Positions 18,651-28,089 of a DNA stretch of 64,000 nt are shown in pieces (positions within the stretch are counted from its first letter, which is position 1; every line of letters starts with the position of its first letter). The stretch is taken from the NCBI GenBank assembly GCA_964461265.1, contig CAYWTS010000001.1, forward strand, positions 62,001 to 126,000, read 5' to 3'. A program made the position numbers and the translations under genes. The notes beneath the pieces were generated by a model, which saw only the letters and a list, made by a program, of their open reading frames with translations, was not told the origin of the DNA and ran no database searches. This DNA is from CAYWTS01 sp964461265 (lineage in GTDB: Bacteria; Bacteroidota; Ignavibacteria; Tepidaquicellales; OLB5).

Positions 18651-20003
18651 ATGCCAGCACTAGCCTGGTTGAATTATGAATTTATGAATAAAACACCTGT
18701 TGATTATAATACCGTAAAAAGAAAAATCGAGGAGAGTAAAATCCCTGTTATCGGGAGGGCATCGATAAGGGAAATCCTTACCTTGATTAACTCGATAGAA
18801 AGAGAGACGGGATTTAAATTTATACGTATGGAGATGGGTATTCCGGGATTACCAAGTGCAGAAATAGGCCTTGAAGCCGAAATTAAAGCACTGAAATCGG
18901 AAATAACTTCCAGGTATCCCCACATAGAGGGTGTTGCTGAACTGAAACATGAGATCTCAAGATTTATTAAGCTATTCCTTGAGGTAGATGTTCCTGCAAC
19001 TTGCTGTGTCCCGTCTATCGGTTCAACAAATGGCAGTTTCGATTGTTTTCTTGTTGTAACCCGTATGTATAAAGAAAAAGATACCGTTCTGTTTCTTGAT
19101 CCGGGCTTTCCGGTTCACAAAATGCAGCTGCAGGTACTGGGTATGAAACAAAAAAGTCTTGATGTTTACGACTACCGCGGCGAAAAGCTCAGAGATAAAT
19201 TGGAGGTACTGCTTAGTGAAGGTAATATTGCTGCCATTTTATATTCAAATCCCAATAACCCTGCATGGATATGTTTTACGGACATTGAATTGCGTATAAT
19301 CGGAGAGCTTGCTAATAAATATAACTGTGTTGTGTTAGAAGACCTTGCGTACCTTAATATGGATTTCAGAAAAGATTATTCAAAACCCGGTCAAGGGCTT
19401 CATCAGCCAAGTGTTGCAAAATATACCGAAAAGTATATATTGTTAATATCAAGCTCAAAAATCTTCAGCTATGCTGGACAGAGGATAGGCTGCATGGCTA
19501 TTTCTAAATCACTCTTCCACACACATGCACCGGGCTTAAAAAGTTTTTATACAACCGACCAGTTCGGTCATGCTCTGATATACGGTGCAGCTTATGCTGT
19601 ATCTGCAGGGGTAACACATTCATCACAATATGCCTTAGCTGCAATGCTTAAGGCTTCAAGTGACGGTTATTATAATTTTGTTGATGCAGTAAGAGTTTAC
19701 GGTGAACGGGCTAAGGCTATGAAATTGATTTTTACAAAAAACGGATTTAATATTGTTTATGATAAAGATGACGGCGTACCTATTGCACACGGATTTTATT
19801 TTACCATTTCATATCCCGGTTTCACAGGCGAAGAACTTATTGAAGAACTATTGTACTACGGTGTAAGTGCTATTTCATTATCCAACACCGGCAGTACGAG
19901 GAAAGAGGGGATAAGAGCCTGTGTTTCACTCGTCAAAGAAAACGAGCTTCCCGAGCTCGAAAAACGAATTAAATTATTCCATGAAAACCATAAAGCCAGA
20001 TGA
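18651..20003 (+). CDS. PLP-dependent aminotransferase (class I/II)
   Basis: A 450-aa fold-type-I aminotransferase. 'YSNPNNPAWICF' is the conserved Asn-Pro motif. 'VVLEDLAYLNMDFR' holds the Asp/Tyr that contact the cofactor ring. The Schiff-base lysine is in 'LLISSSKIFSYAGQRIGCMA'. A C-terminal 'EGIRACVSLV' carries the carboxylate-binding arginine. It follows the aldehyde dehydrogenase closely, and its stop overlaps the nuoM start by 4 bp (ATGA), so these three genes form one transcription unit. The amino acid used is not clear. Start chosen is the ATG at 18651; another Met lies 11 codons further in. Confidence 0.9.
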   Translation: MPALAWLNYEFMNKTPVDYNTVKRKIEESKIPVIGRASIREILTLINSIERETGFKFIRMEMGIPGLPSAEIGLEAEIKALKSEITSRYPHIEGVAELKHEISRFIKLFLEVDVPATCCVPSIGSTNGSFDCFLVVTRMYKEKDTVLFLDPGFPVHKMQLQVLGMKQKSLDVYDYRGEKLRDKLEVLLSEGNIAAILYSNPNNPAWICFTDIELRIIGELANKYNCVVLEDLAYLNMDFRKDYSKPGQGLHQPSVAKYTEKYILLISSSKIFSYAGQRIGCMAISKSLFHTHAPGLKSFYTTDQFGHALIYGAAYAVSAGVTHSSQYALAAMLKASSDGYYNFVDAVRVYGERAKAMKLIFTKNGFNIVYDKDDGVPIAHGFYFTISYPGFTGEELIEELLYYGVSAISLSNTGSTRKEGIRACVSLVKENELPELEKRIKLFHENHKAR

Positions 20004-21529
20004 ACAACATTCTTAGTGTACTGATCTTTTCACCTATATTTCTTTCTCTCCCGGTATTATTTATTAGTAAAAGAAAAGCAGCAATCATCAAGGTATATTC
20101 GCTGCTTGTTGCTTTATTTGTTTTAAGTATTTCTGTTTTACTGTTTATTAAGTTTGAACAGAATACTGCAAATTTCCAGTTTATTGAACGCTTCCGGTGG
20201 GTTAAAGACTATAATATATATTACCTGCTTGGTGTGGATGGTATCTCACTTCTGCTTGTAATGCTTACCGCATTTATTTTTCCCTTTACAATACTTGCTA
20301 CATGGAATTCGATTACCGACAGGGTTAAAACATTTTATTTTCTTTTTTTAATTCTCGAAGGCTCCTTGCTGGGTGTGTTTTTATCATTAGACCTGTTGCT
20401 TTTTTATGTGTTCTGGGAGGTGATTCTGATACCAATGTATTTCATTATCGGAATTTGGGGAGGTAAGAATCGTTTTTATGCAACAGTCAAATTTTTTCTT
20501 TATACTATGTTCGGAAGCCTTTTAATGCTTATTGCAATTATATGGCTTTCAAACACACTTACATCATCATTGCAAAAATTTACCACCGACTGGACAGAGC
20601 TTGCCAAAGTTTCACCGTTTATCCCCGAAAATATCCAGCTTTGGCTGTTTTTATTCTTTGCAGTCAGCTTTGCAGTTAAAGTGCCTGTATTCCCGCTGCA
20701 TACGTGGCTTCCCGATGCACATACCGAAGCACCCACTGCGGGCAGCGTAATACTTGCTGCTGTGCTTCTGAAAATGGGAACGTATGGAATTTTAAGGTTT
20801 TCTATGGGGTTATTCCCAATAATGTTTGTTAAATATGCATGGCTTATTGCATTGATAGGCGTGATTGGCATTATATATGGTGCATTGGTTTGCATTACAC
20901 AAAAAGATATGAAGAAACTTATAGCATATTCATCGGTTAGCCATATGGGTTTTATTGTATTGGGTTTAGCTGGCTTAACGGTTGAATCGGTTCAGGGCGG
21001 AATAATACAAATGGTAAATCATGGCTTATCGACAGGCGCATTGTTTATTTTTGCAGGATTCCTCTACGATCGAAGGCATACACGCTGGATAGCAGATTTC
21101 GGCGGATTAGCTAAGATCATTCCGGTCTACGCATCATTATTTCTTTTTATATGCCTTTCATCAATAGGTTTGCCCGGTTTAAATGGTTTTATCGGCGAGT
21201 TCCTCATACTTGCAGGTGCTTTCTTTTCACCTGTTTTGAATAACAAGCTGTATTCAATTTTCGGGGCAACAGGCGTTGTGCTTTCTGCTGTTTATCTTTT
21301 ATGGATGTATCAAAAGGTATTACTGGGTCCCATAACAAATGATGACAATAAATCTGTTCCTGACCTGAATAAACGCGATATACTGAGCGTAATACCTATA
21401 ATTATATTCATAATCTGGATAGGTGTATATCCAAATACTTTCTTAAGCAAATCGGAGGCAACAGTAAAAAAACTCGTTCAGAACATTGAAATTATGAAGC
21501 TTAATATTATACCTGAATCAATTCCCTGA
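20000..21529 (+). CDS. nuoM: NADH-quinone oxidoreductase subunit M
   Basis: A 509-aa antiporter-like membrane subunit of complex I with about 14 helices. NuoM hallmarks are 'DGISLLLVMLTAFIFP', the key Glu in 'FYVFWEVILIPMYFIIG', the proton-channel Lys segment 'SFAVKVPVFPLHTWLPDAHT' followed by 'APTAGSVILAAVLLKMGTYG', and 'YSSVSHMGFIVLG'. It pumps protons in the membrane arm. No other nuo gene is adjacent; NuoN is at 33590 and NuoK-NuoL at 42462. It is translationally coupled to an aminotransferase and followed after 8 bp by an antiporter-like gene. This is an unusual setting. Confidence 0.95.
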   Translation: MNNILSVLIFSPIFLSLPVLFISKRKAAIIKVYSLLVALFVLSISVLLFIKFEQNTANFQFIERFRWVKDYNIYYLLGVDGISLLLVMLTAFIFPFTILATWNSITDRVKTFYFLFLILEGSLLGVFLSLDLLLFYVFWEVILIPMYFIIGIWGGKNRFYATVKFFLYTMFGSLLMLIAIIWLSNTLTSSLQKFTTDWTELAKVSPFIPENIQLWLFLFFAVSFAVKVPVFPLHTWLPDAHTEAPTAGSVILAAVLLKMGTYGILRFSMGLFPIMFVKYAWLIALIGVIGIIYGALVCITQKDMKKLIAYSSVSHMGFIVLGLAGLTVESVQGGIIQMVNHGLSTGALFIFAGFLYDRRHTRWIADFGGLAKIIPVYASLFLFICLSSIGLPGLNGFIGEFLILAGAFFSPVLNNKLYSIFGATGVVLSAVYLLWMYQKVLLGPITNDDNKSVPDLNKRDILSVIPIIIFIIWIGVYPNTFLSKSEATVKKLVQNIEIMKLNIIPESIP

Positions 21530-21537
21530 TTTACCAG

Positions 21538-22797
21538 ATGAATCCGGCCCCAATAAGCGTTATTCCCTTTATACTTCTTTTACTTTCAATAGCACTTTTA
21601 CCTTTTATCAACAGGCATTGGTGGGAAAAATATTATCCATACGTTTCGGTTGGTTATGGTTTAATTACCCTTGTATATTATTTTGTGTTGAACAAATCTT
21701 CGGTAATAGTTCACACACTCGAAGATTATATAATGTTCATATCATTACTAACTTCACTGTTTATAGTATCAGGAGGCATACTTATAGAGATAAAAGGATT
21801 ATCAACACCCTTAAGAAATGTAAGCTTGCTTGCTATTGGCGCTGTGCTTTCGAACATAATCGGGACAACGGGTGCTTCGGTTTTATTAATCAGACCGTAT
21901 ATAAAAGTCAATAAAATAAGAATCACGGCATTCCACATTGTATTTTTTATTTTTATAGTTTCTAATACAGGAGGTGCTTTAACGCCTATTGGTGATCCTC
22001 CATTATTTCTGGGATACTTAAAGGGCATTCCTTTTTTCTGGATAACCGATAAACTAATTATTAAATGGTTGGTTGCCAACAGTTTGCTTCTTTCAGCGTT
22101 CTATATATTTGATTATATCAATTTCAAAAAACAGCCGCCTGAATTAGAGGAAAAAGAAATAAAAGCAGGAGAGAGGATCTGGTTAGAAGGTTTACCTAAT
22201 ATTTTACTGCTCTTTTTAATTATTGCATCGGTTTTTATTACAGAGCCAAAATTTATCAGGGAAGTTATTATGCTTTCCGCTGCATTATTATCCTACAAGT
22301 TCACAAAAAAAGAAATACATTTAAGAAATCATTTTACTTTTCAACCAATTAAAGAAGTAGCTTGGTTATTTCTCGGTATTTTTATTACAATGATACCTGC
22401 ACTCGAGCTTTTAACTGCTAATGCAAAATCACTGAATATTTCGACTCCCACACAATTTTATTGGTTAACCGGCACTATGTCGGCTTTTTTAGATAACGCT
22501 CCTACTTATTTAACTTTTTTAACGGCATCCCTTGGATATTACGGATTAGATATAAATAATATATCAAATGTATTACTTTTTATTGCTGAACATGAAAAAC
22601 AGGTAATTGCAATCTCCATTTCGTCTGTATTTTTCGGAGCATTAACATATATTGGCAACGGTCCTAATTTTATGGTGAAATCGATTGCTGTGCACCGGTC
22701 GGTAAAAACACCTTCCTTCTTCGGTTATATGTTTAAATACTCACTGCCAATATTAATACCCATTTATTTTTTAATCTGGTTAATTTTCATTATATAA
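21538..22797 (+). CDS. NhaD/ArsB-CitM-type sodium:proton antiporter-like protein
   Basis: A 419-aa integral membrane protein with about 11-12 helices of the ion-transporter superfamily. Recognisable segments are 'LSNIIGTTGASVLLIRPYI', 'NTGGALTPIGDPPLFLGYLK' and the second-half repeat 'GTMSAFLDNAPTYLTFLTA' with 'LTYIGNGPNFMVKSIA'. The 'GxxxTPIGDPP' and 'FLDNAPTY' re-entrant motifs are typical of NhaD-like Na+/H+ antiporters. It follows nuoM by 8 bp and is likely in the same operon, perhaps linking sodium balance with respiration. Substrate by homology only. Confidence 0.85.
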   Translation: MNPAPISVIPFILLLLSIALLPFINRHWWEKYYPYVSVGYGLITLVYYFVLNKSSVIVHTLEDYIMFISLLTSLFIVSGGILIEIKGLSTPLRNVSLLAIGAVLSNIIGTTGASVLLIRPYIKVNKIRITAFHIVFFIFIVSNTGGALTPIGDPPLFLGYLKGIPFFWITDKLIIKWLVANSLLLSAFYIFDYINFKKQPPELEEKEIKAGERIWLEGLPNILLLFLIIASVFITEPKFIREVIMLSAALLSYKFTKKEIHLRNHFTFQPIKEVAWLFLGIFITMIPALELLTANAKSLNISTPTQFYWLTGTMSAFLDNAPTYLTFLTASLGYYGLDINNISNVLLFIAEHEKQVIAISISSVFFGALTYIGNGPNFMVKSIAVHRSVKTPSFFGYMFKYSLPILIPIYFLIWLIFII

Positions 22798-22813
22798 CCG
22801 AATAAGAATATGA

Positions 22814-22844
22814 TTTGTTTTTTAATTTCCTATTAGTAAATTTG
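22814..22844 (+). promoter_or_regulatory. Bacteroidetes-type promoter upstream of kup
   Basis: TTTG (22814-22817), a 19-bp spacer and TAAATTTG (22837-22844) fit the -33 TTTG / -7 TAnnTTTG consensus. The TTG start of kup is 51 bases further on. Confidence 0.7.
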
Positions 22845-22895
22845 CTTTATTATTTTCAACACTAAGTAAAATATTTTGAATTAAAACCACATATA

Positions 22896-24803
22896 TTGGA
22901 TACTGCTACATCTTCGGAAACAGGCGACCCTTCTAAACATAAATCCGGCACTAAATATCTGCTCTTTCTGGCTGTTACCGCAATTGGCGTTGTTTATGGT
23001 GATATAGGTACAAGTCCGTTATATGCAGTAAGAGAATGTTTTCACGGTCCACATGCCATTGAGCCTACGCATGAAAATGTTATGGGTGTCCTATCTCTGA
23101 TATTCTGGGCTATTGTTCTTATTGTCACCATAAAATACCATCTTATAATTATTAGAGCAAATAATGAAGGTGAGGGGGGAATACTTGCTTTGATGCAGCT
23201 GGTGATTCCTAAAAATAAAAGTACTAAATATTATATTCTACTTTCACTTGGGTTATTTGGTGCTTCATTATTGTACGGGGATGGTATTATTACACCGGCA
23301 ATAACTGTTACAAGTGCAATCGAAGGGCTGACCATAGCAACACCTTTTTTCGAGAAACTGGTTACTCCAATCAGTATAATAATTCTTATACTTCTCTTTA
23401 GTTTTCAATATAAAGGAACCGGAAGAGTTGGTTCATTATTCGGTCCTGTTATTATAATTTGGTTCTTATGGATCGCTGTATTAGGTTTAGGTTCTATTAT
23501 ACATAATCCTTCCGTATTTACGTCAATAAATCCGGTCTATGCTTTCGATTTCCTGAAGAACGAAGGCTTTCATGCTTTTATTATATTAGGGACGGTTTTT
23601 CTTGTGCTCACAGGCGGTGAAGCACTGTATGCTGATGTAGGACACTTCGGTTATAAACCAATTCAGATTGCGTGGTTTTCTATCGGTTTACCAAGTCTTT
23701 TGTTAAATTACTTTGGACAGGGTGCGCTTTTGCTTAAAGACCCTTCTGCTGCTGTTAATCCGTTTTATCACCTGGCTCCTGATTGGGCATTATACCCGAC
23801 AGTAGTAATAGCTACATTAGCCAGCATTATTGCCTCTCAAGCTATTATTTCCGGTGCTTTTTCACTTACTTTACAGGGTATGCAGCTAGGTTATATTCCA
23901 AGAATGAGAATTCTGCATACTTCTGAACTGGAGAAAGGACAAATTTATATACCTTTTATTAACTGGACATTACTAATTGCAACATTAATTCTTGTTATTG
24001 AATTTAAATCTTCAAGCAATCTTGCTGCTGCTTACGGCATCTCAATAACTACTACGATGCTCATAACAACTATACTTGCTTTCTTTGCTATGAAGGATCT
24101 GTGGAAATGGAGTATAGTTTTTACTATTCTTTTAATTGTATTTTTCCTTACTGTGGATCTGGCTTTCTGGAGTGCTAATATGTTAAAGGTTGCAGATGGC
24201 GGCTGGGTGCCTTTGGCACTTGGATTGGCTGTGTATATTATTATGACAACATGGAACAAAGGCAGGGAAATCCTAAGGAAAAAACTTACCGAACGGACTC
24301 AGCCCCTGGATAAATTCATTGATGAATTTCTTTCAACCAGAATAATGTCTATATCCGGAACCGCAATTTATATGTACAGCAATGCACACGGAACACCGCC
24401 CGCCTTAGCTCAAAACCTGAAACATAATAAGATTCTTCATAAGCAAATAATAATATTATCTATCATAGTTCAGAGTATCCCGCGTGTTAAACCAGAAAAC
24501 AGGATAGAAATTCTGAATCCTGCAGAAGGATTTTACCGTGTAAGGGCATATCACGGATTTATGGAACAACCCAGTATCGATGAAATTATACAGGGGATAA
24601 ATGAAAAAGGAGTAAAAGTTAACATAGATAAAACTACATTTTACCTGGGCCGTGAAATAATAATTCCCGACGCAATAGCCGACATGAGCCGATGGCGGGA
24701 GAAAATATTCGTTTTTATGGCAAGAAATTCTCAGCGTGCTACTGAGTTTTTCAAATTACCTCCCGATAGGGTTTACGAAGTCGGAACCCAGGTAAATATT
24801 TAA
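22896..24803 (+). CDS. kup: KUP-family potassium uptake protein
   Basis: A 635-aa K+/H+ symporter of the KUP/HAK/KT family. The signature 'AIGVVYGDIGTSPLYAVREC' lies at the first helix, followed by 'NNEGEGGILALMQL', 'GASLLYGDGIITPAITVTSA', 'GGEALYADVGHFG' and 'IASQAIISGAFSLTLQGMQL'. Twelve membrane helices occupy about residues 20-455, then a cytoplasmic C-terminal domain ('GFMEQPSIDEI'). Length fits the bacterial family. The start is TTG. It has its own promoter and sits in a run of ion transporters. Confidence 0.95.
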   Translation: MDTATSSETGDPSKHKSGTKYLLFLAVTAIGVVYGDIGTSPLYAVRECFHGPHAIEPTHENVMGVLSLIFWAIVLIVTIKYHLIIIRANNEGEGGILALMQLVIPKNKSTKYYILLSLGLFGASLLYGDGIITPAITVTSAIEGLTIATPFFEKLVTPISIIILILLFSFQYKGTGRVGSLFGPVIIIWFLWIAVLGLGSIIHNPSVFTSINPVYAFDFLKNEGFHAFIILGTVFLVLTGGEALYADVGHFGYKPIQIAWFSIGLPSLLLNYFGQGALLLKDPSAAVNPFYHLAPDWALYPTVVIATLASIIASQAIISGAFSLTLQGMQLGYIPRMRILHTSELEKGQIYIPFINWTLLIATLILVIEFKSSSNLAAAYGISITTTMLITTILAFFAMKDLWKWSIVFTILLIVFFLTVDLAFWSANMLKVADGGWVPLALGLAVYIIMTTWNKGREILRKKLTERTQPLDKFIDEFLSTRIMSISGTAIYMYSNAHGTPPALAQNLKHNKILHKQIIILSIIVQSIPRVKPENRIEILNPAEGFYRVRAYHGFMEQPSIDEIIQGINEKGVKVNIDKTTFYLGREIIIPDAIADMSRWREKIFVFMARNSQRATEFFKLPPDRVYEVGTQVNI

Positions 24804-25146
24804 CTCCAATTTTACCCTTGGATTCTTAAGTGAAACTTCTGGAAAACTTTTTTTGAACGTTAATTTCAATTCCAAATCACCCCGAAAAGGTTGTTTAAAA
24901 GGCAATCTTCTTACAGAAAATCTGTAATTGCTCCACCATAGCGGGACTAAAAGACAAGAAAATTGCAACGCAGACATCAGCGAAGTGGTGGCTTTCGCCA
25001 CATATCTGCAGTTACAAAATTATTTTTGAGACAACTCCTTAAAAAACTTTTTGAAGTCCCTCAGTAAAATTTAAACTAAATTTTTAATAATTCCGTTTCT
25101 TAAGAAAAATCATTAAGTTATTTTTGTACAGTAATCAATAAACTTA
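24804..25146 (+). other. intergenic region with compound inverted repeat, ahead of DASS transporter
   Basis: About 340 bp without a supported gene. A GC-richer inverted repeat at 24970-25009 has an inner stem GTGGC-TTTC-GCCAC (24988-25001) and outer arms GCAGA/TCTGC. It could be a remnant of an interspersed palindromic element or end the kup transcript, although no T-run follows the stem directly. Confidence 0.5.
25119..25126 (+). promoter_or_regulatory. -7 element (TATTTTTG) upstream of DASS transporter
   Basis: TATTTTTG matches TAnnTTTG 20 bases before the TTG start at 25147. No TTG box lies at the usual spacing. Confidence 0.5.
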
Positions 25147-26670
25147 TTGGACTCTGAAATAGAAATACAGGAAACTCTTACCGAAGCAGAAGAGAAATTT
25201 GAACAATACCGTAAAAGGATAGGATACTTTCTCGGTCCCGCCGGTTTTTTAATATTTTATTTCCTGCCTTTTGAGAATTTGACATATCAGGCACATGCAC
25301 TTTCGGCTGTAATAGCCTGGGTTGTTATCTGGTGGGTAACCGAACCCGTACCAATACCCGTAACTGCATTATCAGGTGCTGTTCTTTGTATCCTTTTTGG
25401 AATAGGAACTGCAAAGCAGGTTTTTTCTTCCTTTGCCGACCCTACAATATATCTTTTTATGGGCAGCTTTATACTTGCAAAAGCAATGAGTGTGCATGAA
25501 TTGGATAAAAGATTTGCTTACAGCATATTATCTATACCTTTCATTCAAAAAAGCACATTCAGAATATTGTTTGCTTTTGGAGCTGTTTCGGCATTCGCAT
25601 CGATGTGGATTAGTAATACTGCCACAACAGCGATGATGTTTCCTATTGGTTTAGGGTTGATATCTATAATCGAAAAAATTTCAGACAGAAAAAAACCTGC
25701 CGCAAGATTTGCAACAGGAATAATGCTAATGGCTGCTTACTCCGCCTCCACAGGCGGAATAGGAACTCCTGTCGGGACACCTCCTAATCTGATAGGGTTA
25801 GCAATGATTGAGAAATTTACAAACACAACCATTCCTTTTTTTAAATGGATGACATTTGCAGTTCCTTTGCTGTTAATAATGTATATTGTATTATTTCTTT
25901 TAATTTATTTACTGCATGAACCGGAAGTAAAAACAATTAAGACAAGTACCGATTTAATTCCCCTGATGAAAATAAAACTCGGTAAATGGAACCGTGAACA
26001 GCGAAACACATTAATTGCTTTTTCGGTAACTGTATTTTTATGGATATTCCCCGGAATAATTGCTTTAGTATACGGGGCAGACTCAAATGTATACCATATT
26101 TTTAATGGTGCCGTTCCAGAAGCTTCAGCAGCAATTATTGGCAGTATATTGCTTTTTATTTTGCCTGTAAAATGGAAGGAGAAGAAGTTCACAATAACCT
26201 GGAAACAGGCGATTGATATAGACTGGGGTACTTTAATATTGTTTGGCGGGGGAATCACTCTCGGTAACCTGATGTTCGAAACAAAGCTTGCTGATGCAAT
26301 AGGAAGGGGACTGCTTCAGTTCAGTGGTGTAAATAGTATATGGGGAATTACTCTGGCAGCTATTTTCATTTCTATAATTGTCAGTGAAGCTACTTCAAAT
26401 ACTGCATCAGCTAATATGGTTGTACCGGTAATTATTTCAATATGTTTAGCTGCTGGTATTAACCCAATTCCTCCCGCTATAGGTGCTACGCTTGGAGCAA
26501 GCTGGGGTTTTATGCTTCCTGTTTCAACCCCGCCAAATGCTATAGTTTATGGCTCTGGATTGGTTCCAATAACTAAAATGATTAAAACAGGTGTGATATT
26601 CGATTTATTAGGGGGCCTGTTAATATGGCTGATGTTAAGAATATTAATGCCCGTTTTAGGTTTTATTTAG
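25147..26670 (+). CDS. SLC13/DASS-family anion:sodium symporter
   Basis: A 507-aa divalent-anion transporter. The twin 'SNT' motifs that bind Na+ and substrate are both present: 'MWISNTATTAMMFPIGLG' and 'SNTASANMVVPVIISICLAA'. Other conserved pieces are 'GIGTPVGTPPNLIGLAM', 'DWGTLILFGGGITLG' and 'GASWGFMLPVSTPPNAIVYG'. About 11-12 helices. Likely substrates are dicarboxylates, sulfate or phosphate; the sequence alone does not decide. The start is TTG and a TAnnTTTG box lies just upstream, so the leader is very short. Confidence 0.92.
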   Translation: MDSEIEIQETLTEAEEKFEQYRKRIGYFLGPAGFLIFYFLPFENLTYQAHALSAVIAWVVIWWVTEPVPIPVTALSGAVLCILFGIGTAKQVFSSFADPTIYLFMGSFILAKAMSVHELDKRFAYSILSIPFIQKSTFRILFAFGAVSAFASMWISNTATTAMMFPIGLGLISIIEKISDRKKPAARFATGIMLMAAYSASTGGIGTPVGTPPNLIGLAMIEKFTNTTIPFFKWMTFAVPLLLIMYIVLFLLIYLLHEPEVKTIKTSTDLIPLMKIKLGKWNREQRNTLIAFSVTVFLWIFPGIIALVYGADSNVYHIFNGAVPEASAAIIGSILLFILPVKWKEKKFTITWKQAIDIDWGTLILFGGGITLGNLMFETKLADAIGRGLLQFSGVNSIWGITLAAIFISIIVSEATSNTASANMVVPVIISICLAAGINPIPPAIGATLGASWGFMLPVSTPPNAIVYGSGLVPITKMIKTGVIFDLLGGLLIWLMLRILMPVLGFI

Positions 26671-26764
26671 AAATATTAAAATTTAAACTGAACATTCCAA
26701 AATTCACTTAAAAAGTTATATTTTTTATAAAATCATTTTTGTATTTTTAAAAAACGGAGGTGGT

Positions 26765-28024
26765 ATGAATACTCATAAAATTTCTATTTATTCCTTTCTC
26801 TTACTAATTGTTATTTATCCGTCCTTTATTTTTTCACAAGGAGACCCAAGCTGGTATATTCAGCAAAGTGGTACTGTAAGTGCACTTTACTCAGTTTTTT
26901 TTACAAATGTTAACACGGGATGGGCAGTAGGTGCAGGAGGCATTATCCGCGCTACTACGAATTCTGGAGAAAATTGGTTTCCTCAAACCAGTAATACAAC
27001 TTACTCACTTTATTCTATAACCTTTAAAACTCCAACTGCAGGCTGGTTATCGGGAGCAGGCGGGCAGATACGCCGGACAACTAATGCTGGTAATAACTGG
27101 CTTAGCACATCGACAGGCACTTTATATACTATTTATTCGCTCAGCTTTTATAACGAAGTAACAGGATGGGCGTGTGGTTATGGCGGAATAGTTTTAAAAA
27201 CTACAAATAACGGAATTAACTGGGTTAACCAAACGAGTAATACGGTTAATGACCTGCTATCAATATTTTTTATAAACGATAGTACCGGTTGGGCGTCAGG
27301 TAATGGCGGAACCATGGTTCGAACCAGTAATGGCGGAACTAACTGGAACATTCTGACAAGTTTACCGGTAACTATAAACCAGTTATATTTTATTAACCAA
27401 AATACCGGCTATGCTGTCGGACAGCTCGGATATGTTTTTAGAACAAGTAATGGGGGAGTAAACTGGATGCAACAGATAATAGGTTCTAATAATAACCGCG
27501 GCTGTATGTTTCTTAATTCATATGGATTTCCGCAAACTGGTTATCTTGTTGGTTCCGGTGGTTTAATCAGATATACGTCTAACGGAGGATTTGACTGGTT
27601 TCTACAGCAAACACCAACTACACAGCAGTTAGAAAAGGTATATTTTATAAATCAGTTGACAGGCTGGGCAGTTGGCTTAAACGGTGTTATATTAAGAACT
27701 ATTAACGGCGGGCTGACAAATATAAAATCAATATCGGAATACGCTTATCAATTTAAGCTAAACCAGAATTATCCAAATCCTTTTAACCCTGAAACAATAA
27801 TAAGTTTTTCGATACCTGCAGTGCATAATAAAAATACACAACTTGTTAAACTGCAAGTATTCGATATACTTGGATGCGAGATAACAACGCTAATTAATAA
27901 AGAAATGCCGGCGGGTACGTATGAAATACATTGGGATGGAACTAATTACCCATCCGGAATTTATATGTATCGATTGATTGTTGGAAATTATTCTGATACT
28001 AAGAGTATGATACTTTTAAGATAA
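26765..28024 (+). CDS. secreted Ycf48-like/Asp-box repeat protein with T9SS sorting domain
   Basis: A 419-aa secreted protein with a signal peptide (about 1-25, ending 'SFIFSQG'). Seven repeats of about 45 residues follow, each with 'GWAVGxGGxIxRTTNxGxNW'-like wording: six full Asp-box repeats and a degenerate seventh ('RTINGGLT'). Seven units fit one seven-bladed propeller as in photosystem assembly factor Ycf48 and sialidase-like folds. The C-terminal 80 residues are a type A T9SS domain: 'FKLNQNYPNPFNPETIISF', 'LQVFDILGCEITTLINKEM', 'GIYMYRLIVG'. A strong Shine-Dalgarno (GGAGG) lies 5-9 bases before the ATG. Likely exported to the cell surface by T9SS; binding target unknown. Confidence 0.9.
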   Translation: MNTHKISIYSFLLLIVIYPSFIFSQGDPSWYIQQSGTVSALYSVFFTNVNTGWAVGAGGIIRATTNSGENWFPQTSNTTYSLYSITFKTPTAGWLSGAGGQIRRTTNAGNNWLSTSTGTLYTIYSLSFYNEVTGWACGYGGIVLKTTNNGINWVNQTSNTVNDLLSIFFINDSTGWASGNGGTMVRTSNGGTNWNILTSLPVTINQLYFINQNTGYAVGQLGYVFRTSNGGVNWMQQIIGSNNNRGCMFLNSYGFPQTGYLVGSGGLIRYTSNGGFDWFLQQTPTTQQLEKVYFINQLTGWAVGLNGVILRTINGGLTNIKSISEYAYQFKLNQNYPNPFNPETIISFSIPAVHNKNTQLVKLQVFDILGCEITTLINKEMPAGTYEIHWDGTNYPSGIYMYRLIVGNYSDTKSMILLR

Positions 28025-28026
28025 AA

Positions 28027-28064
28027 GAAAAAGGGGCTGACCCTTTTTGGGTCAACCCCTTTTA
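28027..28064. terminator. bidirectional rho-independent terminator between convergent genes
   Basis: AAAAGGGG-CTGACCC-TTTTT-GGGTCAA-CCCCTTTT forms a long stem with A-run on one side and T-run on the other. It sits between the ends of the convergent genes at 28024 and 28090 and can serve both. Confidence 0.9.
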
Positions 28065-28089
28065 ACTTAATCTCCATCCTTTTAAGATT

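Noticed and set aside
17137..20003. ALDH plus aminotransferase as a dedicated amino-acid (e.g. lysine or GABA) degradation operon
   Set aside because: Neither enzyme shows substrate-specific motifs I can recognise, and the next genes are nuoM and an antiporter.
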